DNA of 64,000 bases from Oscillospiraceae bacterium (GCA_015067835.1 SVLS01000001.1:1-64000), one strand, 5' to 3'. Numbered from the stretch's first letter, positions 51,439 through 61,190 are shown. Numbers and translations are program-made. The notes: generated by a model not told the origin, from the letters alone.

Positions 51439-54126
51439 TTATTCCGTCCGCAGAGCGGCAACCGGGTCTTTGTTGGCCGCCTTTTTCGCCGGAATCAGAC
51501 CGCCGATGAGGGTCAGGATCACGCTCAGGATAATCAGGATCACCGCCGCGCCCCAGGGCAGCGATGCATTGACGCTGTTATCTCCTATCAGCATGTGGAT
51601 GACCGCATTGCCGGGAATCAGCAAAAGCAGGGTGATTCCCACGCCCATAATACCGGCGCACAAGCCTATGATGAAGGTTTCTGCATTAAACACCAGCGAA
51701 ATATTTCCCTTGGATGCTCCGATTGCCCGCAAAATACCAATTTCCTTGGTGCGTTCCAGCACGGAAATATAGGTAATAATGCCGATCATAATGGAGGAAA
51801 CAACCAGAGATACACCCACGAATGCAATCAAAACATAGGAAATCACATCCACGATGGTGGTCACGGAGGACATCAGCAGTTCCACATAGTCGGTGTAGGT
51901 GATTTGATCCTTTTCCTCCACTGTTTCGTTGTAGGCATCAATGGCCGCGGCAATGCCTTCCTTCGCCTCGAAGCTGTCCGTGTAAAGATTGATCGCCGAC
52001 GGGGCATCCAGACTGACCACGCCAAACAGCTCCATATTCTCTTCATAGCTGCCGGAGGAAATATACCGGTCATAAATGCCCAAAAGCTCCTCATCCTTGG
52101 CGCGGGTCAGGTACTGATCCATTGCACCGGCCAGCTGCGCTTCGCTCATAGCCAGCATCTGCTCTGCCATCTGAGGGTTATCTCCGTACATCTGGCTCAG
52201 CAATTCCTTGCACAGTGCAGCCTTATCGGATACGCCCAGACTTGCAATAAAGGCTTTGGTATCCTGAATTTTTGCTGCATCATCCTTGGGAACAAATTGA
52301 ATGCCGCTGAGAACATTGGTGTCCGGGGATTCTTTTTGCGCCTTCACCACCGGACTTTCCTCTGTCCAGGACATAATGTGCTTGGTGAGCGCCTGTGTAT
52401 AGCACAGATTTGCCGTCAGCGGGGTGAATTTTGCATCCTCGTAGGGACGGATAACACCGGAAATCTCCAGCGGCAGCGCATCGCGCAGCTGCTTTTCCAG
52501 TTCTGCATCTGTGTTGATGGCACGGAACAGACCGTCCTCGCCCTTCACATAGCGGAACGCCTCCGGCAGAAGAATGAACTTCTGCTTGCGAATTTCCTCA
52601 TAGCTCCAGGAACGGTTTTCCAGCTCCACCTTTTCTCCGGCTTCCAGCTGTGCCAAAACCTCCCGGTATTCCGCCGCAGGCAAAATGCCCAGCTGATAGA
52701 GCATTGCCGCAGGAATCTCGTTGTTTTGGGTCAGCACCAGAACAATCTGCTGATGGTTTTTAGGCCAATCTCCGGAGAGCAATTCATAATTGCTCATCAG
52801 CATCGGAGAGACAATTTCTCCGTTGGGACCCGGCAGCAGCTCCTGGAAGCTGTTGATCGTCATCATACTGCTCATATCTGCCATACCGCCCATAGGAGAA
52901 AGCGAGGGCTGCTTGCTGTAGCCGTTTACCAATTCCCCATTGGGGTCATAGGTGTACAGGCTGAATTGCGGGTCGTAGGTATAGACAATGCCGTTGCCGC
53001 CAATATACTGATGAATGGGGCTGTCCGGGTTGTCCAAGTATGCTTTGAAGGCTGTCAGGTTGTTTTCCGTTACGCTGGAAGTAAAGGAGGAGAACAGCTC
53101 CAGATCCAGACCGTTCATATACACCTTATCCAGGGGATGATCCACCTGCCCCAGCTCTGCAAATTGTCCATTACCCAGCAGGCTGCTGAAATCCATCGCC
53201 TGACTCTCAATGGTGATGGGATAGGAAGTCATGGTGTCTTTTTGAATGTCCTTGATATAATTATTGACACCGTTGGACAACGAAAGAATCAAGCCGATGC
53301 CGATGATGCCGATAGAGCCGGCAAAAGCCGTGAGAATGGTGCGCGCCTTTTTGCTCCTCAAATTCTGGAAGGACAGGTTCAGCGCTGTCCAGCAGGACAT
53401 AAACGCCCGACCCAGATTGCGGTGCTGGGCTTTTTCCTCCGGCTGTACTTCATAAGCGTCGGTGTCATCGATAATGCGGCCATCCCGCAGACGGACAATC
53501 CGGGTTGCATAGTTTTCTGCCAGCTCCCCATTGTGGGTAACCATCACCACCAAGCGATCCTTCGCCACTTCCTTCAGCAGCTCCATTACCTGCAGACTGG
53601 TTTCCGAATCCAAGGCACCGGTGGGCTCATCGGCCAGCAAAATATCCGGGTCATTGACCAACGCACGGGCGATAGCCACCCGCTGCATCTGACCGCCGGA
53701 AAGCTGATTGGGCTTTTTATGCAGCTGATCGCCCAAGCCCACATCCTCCAGCGCCTTTTTCGCCCGCTTTTTCCGCTCACTGCGGCTGAAGCCGGAGATG
53801 GTCAGCGCCAGCTCCACATTGGCCAGAATGGACTGGTGGGGAATCAGGTTATAGCTTTGGAACACAAAGCCAATGGTGTGATTCCGATAGGAATCCCAAT
53901 CCCGGTCAGAATATCCCTTGGTGGATACATTATTAATAATCAAATCGCCCTGGTCATAACGATCCAAACCGCCAATGATGTTCAACAGCGTTGTTTTTCC
54001 TGAACCGCTGGGTCCCAAAATCGCTACGAACTCATTGTCGCGCAAATTAAGGCTCACCTGGTCCAGCGCCTGTTGCACCAACTCACCGGTTTTGTATTTT
54101 TTAGAAATTCCAAGTATCTGCAGCAT
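51439..54126 (-). CDS. MacB-like ABC transporter, ATPase and FtsX-type permease in one chain
   Basis: The 895-residue protein has an N-terminal ABC ATPase (residues 1-230: Walker A GPSGSGKTT at 38-46, LSGGQMQR, ILLADEPTGALD). A membrane helix follows near 265-285, then a large extracytoplasmic region (about 290-740), and then three C-terminal helices with the FtsX motif ERTKEIGILRAIGASKGNI. This is the single-gene form of LolD/MacB-like mechanotransmission transporters seen in Firmicutes, used for lipoprotein handling, toxins or antimicrobial-peptide defence. Substrate unknown. No adjacent two-component system. Confidence 0.9.
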   Translation of the reverse strand: MLQILGISKKYKTGELVQQALDQVSLNLRDNEFVAILGPSGSGKTTLLNIIGGLDRYDQGDLIINNVSTKGYSDRDWDSYRNHTIGFVFQSYNLIPHQSILANVELALTISGFSRSERKKRAKKALEDVGLGDQLHKKPNQLSGGQMQRVAIARALVNDPDILLADEPTGALDSETSLQVMELLKEVAKDRLVVMVTHNGELAENYATRIVRLRDGRIIDDTDAYEVQPEEKAQHRNLGRAFMSCWTALNLSFQNLRSKKARTILTAFAGSIGIIGIGLILSLSNGVNNYIKDIQKDTMTSYPITIESQAMDFSSLLGNGQFAELGQVDHPLDKVYMNGLDLELFSSFTSSVTENNLTAFKAYLDNPDSPIHQYIGGNGIVYTYDPQFSLYTYDPNGELVNGYSKQPSLSPMGGMADMSSMMTINSFQELLPGPNGEIVSPMLMSNYELLSGDWPKNHQQIVLVLTQNNEIPAAMLYQLGILPAAEYREVLAQLEAGEKVELENRSWSYEEIRKQKFILLPEAFRYVKGEDGLFRAINTDAELEKQLRDALPLEISGVIRPYEDAKFTPLTANLCYTQALTKHIMSWTEESPVVKAQKESPDTNVLSGIQFVPKDDAAKIQDTKAFIASLGVSDKAALCKELLSQMYGDNPQMAEQMLAMSEAQLAGAMDQYLTRAKDEELLGIYDRYISSGSYEENMELFGVVSLDAPSAINLYTDSFEAKEGIAAAIDAYNETVEEKDQITYTDYVELLMSSVTTIVDVISYVLIAFVGVSLVVSSIMIGIITYISVLERTKEIGILRAIGASKGNISLVFNAETFIIGLCAGIMGVGITLLLLIPGNAVIHMLIGDNSVNASLPWGAAVILIILSVILTLIGGLIPAKKAANKDPVAALRTE

Positions 54127-54230
54127 AATATGCTCCTTTCGGCGGCATTTTTATTATCTTGCACTAATCATATATCCATTTTCCCCCAATTCTATGAACA
54201 ATTAGAAAATTTTTTCAAAATTCTATGGAA

Positions 54231-54256
54231 AGCGGCTGTTCCGGAGAACAGCCGCT
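54231..54256 (-). terminator. Probable terminator after acsB
   Basis: AGCGGCTGTTC and GAACAGCCGCT form an 11-pair stem with a four-base loop 17 bases beyond the acsB stop. The following T-tract is weak. Confidence 0.6.
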
Positions 54257-54272
54257 GGGAGAAAATGCATTC

Positions 54273-56399
54273 TTACAGCAGAGGCTCCATTGCCAGAACC
54301 GGGTGATTCTTCTCCGTCAACCAGTTCAGCAGCTCCTCGCCATCGGTGGTAATGGTTTCATCCGCCACCAAATCCACGAAATTCTCAATGCCATACAGCT
54401 CAAAGGCAGTCTTGTTCAGTTTCTCTGCCACATCGTCCTTCAGCTCCTTAGGCATCCAAACAATTCTCTCAATGCCGCCTTCTGCAGCGATGAATTTTTT
54501 GGAGGAGATAAAGTGACGGCCGTGACCCATATAACCGGGTGTCTGTACACCGCCGCCGGTGCAGGAAGCCAATTCGCCAAAGGTCATACCTGCCGGAGTC
54601 ATACCCTTAAACTCCCGGTTGACTACGATGAAGCCGTTGCTCATAGGCTCAATGCCGCAAATACACTCAAAACAGCCGCAGGAGGTCATAGGATCTTCCA
54701 GAATGGAATACAGCGTGACATTTTCCACTGCGCCGTGGGTTGCCTCTGCAATCATCTTGTTGACCGACTCAAACCGACCGGTACGCTCATCCAGCAAGCC
54801 TTCCTTGAAAATCGGCTGGCAAGGGCCGTTGGGATTCAGCTCGTTGGTTGCCTTGGCATCCAGCCAGGAAACGGCACCGCACAGACCCAACCGCTCGGGG
54901 GTAACCACGCAGCAATGGGCAGGTGCAAAGGACTGGCACAGAATGCAGGTATAATAGCGGTCCACTGCCTCGTCGGTCATGGATGCCAAACGGTCATCTC
55001 TTTGATTATACCGCGGCATTGCCATTTCATCCCGGAACTTGGCTGCCTGGGCTGCATCGGTAATCAAAGTGATTTGGCACTTATCCACCACCGCTTCAAA
55101 CTCGTTCATAATCATTACATACAGAACTTCTGCAAAGTCCTTCAGCCGCAAGCCGGCTTCATAAGCATCATTGGACACGCGGACACGCACCTGATTCCGC
55201 TGACCGGTGTGCATCACACCCTCCATATAATTGAACCAGGCGTGGAATTTCCGCTCGATGACGGACTCGAAGTCCACCTGCATCTTCTTGCCGGCAACCT
55301 CCACATAAGTAGCCAGCGCCAATTCCTTTTCCTCGTCCAGATCCGGTCCGATCACGGTAATCTTGTGATCCTCAATCTCACTGAGCTGACGCATTACCAC
55401 CAGCTCTGCGGTGGGATTCTTTCCGGAGAAGAACTCGTTGTGCATATCCGCTTTACGGATGATTTCACCTTCAAATGCAGCAGCAAATGCCACAGGGATG
55501 GGCAGCTCTGTTGCCTTAATCTTGATGTTGCGCAATTCGAGAGACTTCTTAACGGTATCGTTATGGTCGCAGACAGACTCCAGCGCACCGGGAACCTGGT
55601 TCTCACCCAGATCGATGTCTACGATGACCGGGAAGCCAAGCGCAATGGCACCTGCACCGGCAGAGACCACCACAGCGTCAATGGCACCAAAGGTATTGAC
55701 AAATGCAGGAACACGGTTCTTGGTGTATTCCAGCAAGCCGGCCAAATCGCCGGGCTGAATGTTGCCGAAAATCAAGGCCGCACGAACGGCAACCGTTACA
55801 ACGTGAATGACAGAAGTGACATCGTGACCCAGAGGAATCACACGCAGCTCCAGACCCATCTTCACGCCGCCCTCGACGCATTGCTCAATGACATCGCCAA
55901 CCAGGAAGGTCATAATGCCCTTGGACTGGTAGTCCTTGACCACCTTCACCACAGCTTCAGGATCCTCTGCCTTGCCCAGCACCACGGCTACGCCGGGAAT
56001 ATCTCCGGTAACCAGCGGAACGCCCAGGGAACGGATGATGGGGTCGGGAACGAAACCGATGCCGGATTCATTTTCGTAGGGGTCGCCGCCTTCTGCATAC
56101 TTCAGGCCTTCCAGAATTTCTGCACCCACAGCAGTAGCCAGACCGGCATTCAGCGCCTGACCCAAATCCTCCTGATTGGTAATCAGACTCTTCAAAACAC
56201 CGACACAGGCAGTCAGGTCACCCAATGTCTTGACCTTTACGCCGGTTGCGGCATAAATGGTAGGGAAATAATAAGCAGTATCCGGGAAGGCAATCTCCTT
56301 GTCTGCACCATATTTGGCAATGGCATCGTTGACAGCACCCTCTGTCAAGCCGGCAACTGCATTGCTGCCACCATAGATCAAATCAGTTAATACGCTCAT
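54273..56399 (-). CDS. acsB: Acetyl-CoA synthase (CODH/ACS beta subunit)
   Basis: The 708-residue enzyme condenses a methyl group from the corrinoid protein, CO and CoA to acetyl-CoA. Its length shows the full bacterial form with the N-terminal CODH-docking domain that archaeal subunits lack. A-cluster ligands are visible in CILCQSFAPAHCC (about residues 483-495) with a further Cys in LGLCG, and the distal-nickel CGC in SCGCFECICG (about 573). GRHFISSKKF and YMGHGRHF are conserved. AGGAGG precedes the ATG. Last gene of the acs cluster. Confidence 0.95.
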   Translation of the reverse strand: MSVLTDLIYGGSNAVAGLTEGAVNDAIAKYGADKEIAFPDTAYYFPTIYAATGVKVKTLGDLTACVGVLKSLITNQEDLGQALNAGLATAVGAEILEGLKYAEGGDPYENESGIGFVPDPIIRSLGVPLVTGDIPGVAVVLGKAEDPEAVVKVVKDYQSKGIMTFLVGDVIEQCVEGGVKMGLELRVIPLGHDVTSVIHVVTVAVRAALIFGNIQPGDLAGLLEYTKNRVPAFVNTFGAIDAVVVSAGAGAIALGFPVIVDIDLGENQVPGALESVCDHNDTVKKSLELRNIKIKATELPIPVAFAAAFEGEIIRKADMHNEFFSGKNPTAELVVMRQLSEIEDHKITVIGPDLDEEKELALATYVEVAGKKMQVDFESVIERKFHAWFNYMEGVMHTGQRNQVRVRVSNDAYEAGLRLKDFAEVLYVMIMNEFEAVVDKCQITLITDAAQAAKFRDEMAMPRYNQRDDRLASMTDEAVDRYYTCILCQSFAPAHCCVVTPERLGLCGAVSWLDAKATNELNPNGPCQPIFKEGLLDERTGRFESVNKMIAEATHGAVENVTLYSILEDPMTSCGCFECICGIEPMSNGFIVVNREFKGMTPAGMTFGELASCTGGGVQTPGYMGHGRHFISSKKFIAAEGGIERIVWMPKELKDDVAEKLNKTAFELYGIENFVDLVADETITTDGEELLNWLTEKNHPVLAMEPLL

Positions 56400-56460
56400 A
56401 CAAACTCCTCCTAAAATGATATTGCAATTTATATTAAGCCCTCAGGCTGAATATACAAGG

Positions 56461-57051
56461 TTAAAAGCTGTCACGAAGCCGGGCTAACAGGCAGCCCGCT
56501 AAGTAATAAACTGTTTCGTAACGAATAAACTGCAGGATGTTCACATCCCACAAAATGGATAAGGTTGGGGGAAACTCATCGTCCCCATCGTAAAATTTCA
56601 AAAGCACCGGCAAATCGGGCAAGGGATAAATAACCACAGACAAATCCCCGCCGGACACCCGCTTTCCCTGCAGGCTATGGCAAATTTCAAGAAACTTTGC
56701 CGGATTTTGGGAGATTTTCGGTGCAATGCTGTCTCCGCTGATGCCCAAAGTACCACCGGACACTAACACGCCCGGCAAGCTGTTGACAGAGCAAAATTGG
56801 TTTGCCGCTGTCGCATTCGCCTTGCGGTCACAGAGCCAATCGTAAACCGTCAGACTCTGAGAAAAGTTCGCTGGATGACCGTCCAGAAGAATATGTCCCG
56901 TCTCTCGGTTTACATAACATTCTTGCCCCAGGAAGGAAAAGGTCATCCCCTGCTCCCTCGCCGTTATATTCGGATGACGGCAAAGCTTTTCAAAATCATA
57001 CTCCAGGAAGTGCTGCCGCGCCGCTTCCTGCATTTTTTCATAGTTGTTCAT
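56461..57051 (-). CDS. DUF3786 family protein
   Basis: The 196-residue soluble protein ends with the DUF3786 pattern: GGDLSVVIYPLPDLPVLLKFYDGDDEFPPTLSILWD and a final helix. The family tends to occur in anaerobes with corrinoid or CODH/ACS proteins; no activity is known. I use the ATG at 57051, although neither it nor the tracked start has a clear ribosome-binding site. It is sandwiched between acsC-acsE and acsB and is preceded by a terminator-like hairpin, so its expression level may be low. Confidence 0.75.
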   Translation of the reverse strand: MNNYEKMQEAARQHFLEYDFEKLCRHPNITAREQGMTFSFLGQECYVNRETGHILLDGHPANFSQSLTVYDWLCDRKANATAANQFCSVNSLPGVLVSGGTLGISGDSIAPKISQNPAKFLEICHSLQGKRVSGGDLSVVIYPLPDLPVLLKFYDGDDEFPPTLSILWDVNILQFIRYETVYYLAGCLLARLRDSF

Positions 57052-57065
57052 AGTACGTCTAAAGA

Positions 57066-57102
57066 GCAAAATCCGGGAGGGAGGCTCACTCCCTCCCGGA
57101 TT
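57066..57102 (-). terminator. Terminator-like hairpin inside the acs cluster
   Basis: AATCCGGGAGGGAG and CTCCCTCCCGGATT form a perfect 14-pair stem with a five-base loop, followed on the minus strand by TTGCTCTTT. It lies between acsC-acsE and the DUF3786 gene. Confidence 0.75.
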
Positions 57103-57123
57103 ATATTGCGGGATAAGTATTTC

Positions 57124-59388
57124 TTACAGATCCAGATAGCTGTCGGAATACAGCACGTGGTTCTTGAAGATGTCACAGGACTTAATGGTCTCCATCAGTC
57201 TGCGGTCGTTGGGGTTGACGATAGCGGAGGTCAGACCCTGCATCATACACATTGCAACCAGAGCGGAGTCCATAATAGGACGGACTTCCTTGGGTGCGCC
57301 GTTGGAGTTGTTGGACAGACCGCCGGTGGACTTCAGGCCTTCAGCAGCGAACAGGCGGATGGCTTCCAGAACCTCCATCTGCTTGTCCTGCATACCCTTC
57401 ACAACCAGGAACAGGGGGTCGAACCACAAATCATCAGAGGTCATACCCAGGCTCATACCACGCTCCAGCATATTGTGGCAGTGCTTCATACGCTCTTCGT
57501 TGTCCTTTGCGATACCGTCAGCAGAGCACAGAGCGATACAGATTGCATCGTTGGCAGCAGCCAGGTCGATATAGCCGATACGGGAGCCAGCGTCAGCGGA
57601 GTTGACGATGGGCTTGCCGTTGGTGCGGTTGTAGACCTTGATACCGGCCTCGATTGCCTTCATATTGGCAGTATCCAGAGCCAGAGGAACATTGTTGAAG
57701 TTCTCCTGCAGCAGCTTAACAGCCCACATCATACGCTCGGGACCGTCCTTCTCAGCAGGTCCGATGTTGACATCCAGGTAGGTAGCACCGGCAGCAATCT
57801 GCTCAGCGGCACGCTTCAGGATAGGCTCGGGATCACGCTCGTCCATTGCCTTGCGGATCGCAGGAGCGATACAGTGAATACGCTCGCCGATGGTGACGAA
57901 GGTCTGTGCTTCGGGATTGTGACCTTTATACTGCACGCCCATATCCACCACTTCAATCTTGGGAACCTTGGTAGCCAGCAGCTCGTCGAAGGACAGCTCC
58001 TTGACTTCCACAGTAGTAGCAGCCTTGGCAGCGTTCTCAGCGGCGGCAGCCTTGGCAGCAGCCTCGTACTCCTTGTCCTTCATATACTTGGGCAGCTGAA
58101 CAGCCTCCAGAGGACCAACGACCACATTCCAGCCGGGCAGCTTCTCCTGAATTTCGCCCTTCATAACAGCAACCTTACCGGGGATAATCAGGGTGCGGTT
58201 CTTGATCTTGTTCTCGATATCCAGCTCCTCAAAAGTCTTCTTGATGGTGGAGGAAGAGAGCTTACCGGCAGCCCAGGCAGTCAGAACAGACATACCGGAA
58301 GCGTCGGTAATAATCAGGTTAATGGGCTGGTTGGAACGCTCCAATTCACCGGAAACCAGGAAGTAGGTCAGTGCAAAGTCAACCGTCAGACAGCAGGGGC
58401 TGTTCTCGTCTGCACCGTTCAGGGGATAAATCTTTGCTTCCACCTTCATGGGCTTCTGAGGATCGGTGAAGATGTTCTGACGCAGACCGTACAGAGGCAG
58501 AGCCTGTGCGTAGGTCATATTCTCCATCACGATGATGGAAGCATACTTTTCAGTGAACATTGCAGCATAAGCAGTCTGCAATCTAGCGTCGCCCTTTGCC
58601 AGTCTTGCAACATTGACGATGGAGGGATAACCGAAGCTGCGGTCGCCATCCTTAATGGCAGTACGGCGAACCAGAACGGCATTGGCCAGGGTTTCCTTGG
58701 CAGTCTTGCCGGTAACATCCAGAACCAGGTTCTTGTTGCCCTTGGCTTCCAGATTCTTTACGGTGTCGTACAGGTCGGAGATGTTTTCTGCCCAAACACC
58801 CAGAGTCACACCCTTTTCGGTGGCCAGTGCGTTCATTGCTTCCCAGTTTGCAGGGGTAGCGCCATCCAGAATGACATCCTTGCCGCAAACTTCCAGAGCA
58901 GCCTTTGCGCACTCTACATCCCAGCATTCCAGAACCAGGCTGCGGCCGGTAGCGGCTGCCTTCTTAACCAGCTCTGCATAAACAGCGGGATCGTTCTGCT
59001 TATTGGCAACGAAGACGAACTCCACATACATCCGCTCGCCGATACGCTCGTAATCCACCTTCTGCAGGTCAGCCAGCTTCTTGTCAGCATCCTCGCACTC
59101 AGTGCAGACACAAACAGCATACAGGTTCTTATTAACCAGAGTCTTTTCGTGACGGAACAGAACGGTTTCGCCGCCCAGCTTGTGTTCGCCAACGGAGATG
59201 GTCTTCATGGGAGGCGCAGTCTGCTCATTAAGCATTGCCTTTGCTTCCTCAGAGAAATAGGGGCACTTATCAATTTCCACAGCACCCTGTGCAACCTTCA
59301 TACAGAAAGCCATACAGGTGGGGCTGCCACACTCCTTACAGTTCTTCTTAGGAGAAATCTTAAAAATGTCAAGACCTTTCAAAGCCAT
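57124..59388 (-). CDS. acsC-acsE: Fusion of corrinoid iron-sulfur protein large subunit (AcsC) and methyltransferase (AcsE)
   Basis: The 754-residue protein is normally two genes. Residues 1 to about 450 are AcsC: a [4Fe-4S] motif Cys17/20/25/42 in NCKECGSPTC...KCPY, a TIM barrel, and a C-terminal cobamide-binding domain. A linker of Ala/Lys/Glu (AAAKAAAAENAAKAA) follows. Residues about 495-754 are AcsE, the methyl-tetrahydrofolate:corrinoid methyltransferase: TIGERIHCIAPAIRKA, TYLDVNIGPAEKDGPERM, LDTANMKAIEAGIK, IVNSADAG and GLSNNSNG. The protein would both demethylate methyl-THF and carry the methyl group on its cobalt. No internal stop or start signal splits it. GGAGG precedes the ATG. Confidence 0.92.
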   Translation of the reverse strand: MALKGLDIFKISPKKNCKECGSPTCMAFCMKVAQGAVEIDKCPYFSEEAKAMLNEQTAPPMKTISVGEHKLGGETVLFRHEKTLVNKNLYAVCVCTECEDADKKLADLQKVDYERIGERMYVEFVFVANKQNDPAVYAELVKKAAATGRSLVLECWDVECAKAALEVCGKDVILDGATPANWEAMNALATEKGVTLGVWAENISDLYDTVKNLEAKGNKNLVLDVTGKTAKETLANAVLVRRTAIKDGDRSFGYPSIVNVARLAKGDARLQTAYAAMFTEKYASIIVMENMTYAQALPLYGLRQNIFTDPQKPMKVEAKIYPLNGADENSPCCLTVDFALTYFLVSGELERSNQPINLIITDASGMSVLTAWAAGKLSSSTIKKTFEELDIENKIKNRTLIIPGKVAVMKGEIQEKLPGWNVVVGPLEAVQLPKYMKDKEYEAAAKAAAAENAAKAATTVEVKELSFDELLATKVPKIEVVDMGVQYKGHNPEAQTFVTIGERIHCIAPAIRKAMDERDPEPILKRAAEQIAAGATYLDVNIGPAEKDGPERMMWAVKLLQENFNNVPLALDTANMKAIEAGIKVYNRTNGKPIVNSADAGSRIGYIDLAAANDAICIALCSADGIAKDNEERMKHCHNMLERGMSLGMTSDDLWFDPLFLVVKGMQDKQMEVLEAIRLFAAEGLKSTGGLSNNSNGAPKEVRPIMDSALVAMCMMQGLTSAIVNPNDRRLMETIKSCDIFKNHVLYSDSYLDL

Positions 59389-59408
59389 AATATGTATCCT
59401 CCTTCCGA

Positions 59409-60353
59409 TTAGACGAGTTCCGTAATGAACTTCTTAATGGCTGCAATCGCTGCAGGATGACGCATAATGACAGCGTCAGCACCGCCGGTCAGGTTTGCGG
59501 CAGCAGTTGCCACTTCCATATCAATGGCGCGCTCTTCCTGGCAACCCCAAGCGGGTTCATCCTCTGCGGAAGCGGTGGATTCCTTCACGCTCCAGGTATC
59601 GGTGGATACCGGTGCAATAATGGGCATCTGCAGGTCAGCATCGGACTGAGCCAGTGCAGCCAGGCGGACGCGGTCCAGAGTGGATGCCACATACTCAAAG
59701 CCATAGCCCACAGCAGCGGTACCGATGTTCATCACAATGCTGTCAGCAGGAACGTTGGCGTCCTTCTTCAGCATGATGTTCAGCTGCTTTGCCAGGTTGA
59801 TGTCGTCAGCGGTCTCAGCGCCGACCTTCTGACCGTAAGCCAGAACGACGGAAGCGCCAACGGTCTTGCAGTTTTCCTGCTTGGCAGACATACAAACGAT
59901 GTTCTTGCCGGGCAGAGCCTCGGAAATCTTAGCGAACAGTTCGCCGTCCTTTTCCAGGTTCTTGCAGCCCATAATGACCAGAGGCATGGAAACAGCTTCA
60001 GCAACAGCCTTGGCGTCTGCCACGCAGTCAGCAACGGAGCGGTTTGCGCCGTTGGGGTCAGCAGACTCGAAGTTCAGGCACAGGAAATCAGCGCCTTCCA
60101 TGGTTTCTGCCTTCTTGGCATAATCTGCCATAGTTGTGCATCCGGCATAGAATTCCTTCAGGCCGGCGGAAGTCCATTCAGCGGCAGCGTCAGAAATTTC
60201 AACGCCAATCTTGGGAGCATTTTCGATGGGAGCATCGAAGGTGTAGAACGGCAGCACATTCTGGCCGCCGATGACAACAGCCTTGTCACCGGTGCCCAAG
60301 GTCACGGCATTGATCTTGCCGCTGAAGGGCTGCGTCTTAGGTGCGAAAGACAT
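59409..60353 (-). CDS. acsD: Corrinoid iron-sulfur protein small subunit
   Basis: The 314-residue TIM-barrel subunit pairs with AcsC to hold the cobamide. Markers: TLGTGDKAVVIGGQNVLPFYTFD at the N terminus, ADFLCLNFESADPNGANRSV, VPADSIVMNIGTAAVGYGFEYVAST and the closing TGGADAVIMRHPAAI. It lies 20 bases upstream of the acsC-acsE start and 47 bases downstream of the CooC gene. Confidence 0.95.
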   Translation of the reverse strand: MSFAPKTQPFSGKINAVTLGTGDKAVVIGGQNVLPFYTFDAPIENAPKIGVEISDAAAEWTSAGLKEFYAGCTTMADYAKKAETMEGADFLCLNFESADPNGANRSVADCVADAKAVAEAVSMPLVIMGCKNLEKDGELFAKISEALPGKNIVCMSAKQENCKTVGASVVLAYGQKVGAETADDINLAKQLNIMLKKDANVPADSIVMNIGTAAVGYGFEYVASTLDRVRLAALAQSDADLQMPIIAPVSTDTWSVKESTASAEDEPAWGCQEERAIDMEVATAAANLTGGADAVIMRHPAAIAAIKKFITELV

Positions 60354-60400
60354 AGGGTATATCCTCCTTAAAAATAATAAATATTTTAAAAACAGTTTGA

Positions 60401-61171
60401 TTACAGTCCGATGGACTGTGCGATGCCCTTAAGGGCAACCTTCATAGGGTCATTGTCCGGCAATTTGGAAGACGGTTCTCCGTCGCAGTCGCAGCGATAA
60501 ACGGATTCATCGTGGGGCAGAACGCCAAAGAGCTTCAGCCCGTATTTCTCGATTTCCGCTTTTACGCCATCGTCCAAAACGCCGCCCGGCGCCCGGTTGA
60601 CAATCAGACCCATCTGGCCGGGATTCAGATTCATTTGCTCCACCATTTCGGCAATTCTGGCCACAGCCTGAATGCCACGGCGGGAGCAGTCGGAAATTAA
60701 AAGCATCGTATCCACGTGGGGCAGCGTTCCCCGCGCAATGTGTTCCAATCCGGCTTCGTTGTCCATTACAATATAGCTGTAATTTTTTGCATACTTGTCC
60801 ACCTGGGTTTTGAGCACGCCGTTGACATAGCAGTAACAGCCCTTGCCCTGGGTGCGGCCCATTACCAGCATATCAAAATCGTCTTCCTCCACAATCGCAG
60901 AGTTGAATTTGAAGTCTGCATAGTCCGCCTTTGTCATACCGGCAGGAATGGTGCCCTTCATTTCAGCCTGGGCCATTTCTTCCCGGATCGCTCCCAAAGA
61001 GGTCTCCACTTCTACGCCCAAAACCTCATTGAGGTTGGCGTTGGCATCTGCATCCACAACCAGCACAGGACCGTTTTTCTTCTTGCACAGGTAGTCAATC
61101 AGCATACCGCAGGTGGTGGTTTTTCCCACGCCGCCCTTACCGGCAACGGCGATGGTATGAGGTGTTGCCAT
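60401..61171 (-). CDS. cooC: CooC/AcsF-type nickel-insertion ATPase
   Basis: The 256-residue MinD-family ATPase has the deviant Walker A GKGGVGKTT at 11-19, VVDADANANL, and the metal-binding CxC pair Cys112/Cys114 (GCYCYVNG), the hallmark of CooC proteins. It inserts nickel into CO dehydrogenase or acetyl-CoA synthase. The ATG at 61171 follows AAAGGAG; the tracked ORF extends 38 codons upstream through an intergenic repeat and is rejected. Located between metF and acsD. Confidence 0.92.
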   Translation of the reverse strand: MATPHTIAVAGKGGVGKTTTCGMLIDYLCKKKNGPVLVVDADANANLNEVLGVEVETSLGAIREEMAQAEMKGTIPAGMTKADYADFKFNSAIVEEDDFDMLVMGRTQGKGCYCYVNGVLKTQVDKYAKNYSYIVMDNEAGLEHIARGTLPHVDTMLLISDCSRRGIQAVARIAEMVEQMNLNPGQMGLIVNRAPGGVLDDGVKAEIEKYGLKLFGVLPHDESVYRCDCDGEPSSKLPDNDPMKVALKGIAQSIGL

Positions 61172-61190
61172 AGATATTTGCTCCTTTATA

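Noticed and set aside
51406-54003. 865-codon plus-strand ORF opposite the MacB-like transporter
   Set aside because: Low-complexity antisense frame with no ribosome-binding site; the minus strand has full ABC and FtsX motifs.
54225-59412. Very long plus-strand ORFs (721 and 871 codons) opposite acsB and acsC-acsE
   Set aside because: Shadows of highly biased genes; their translations are rich in His, Gln and Leu without domain motifs, and the opposite strand encodes well-known enzymes.
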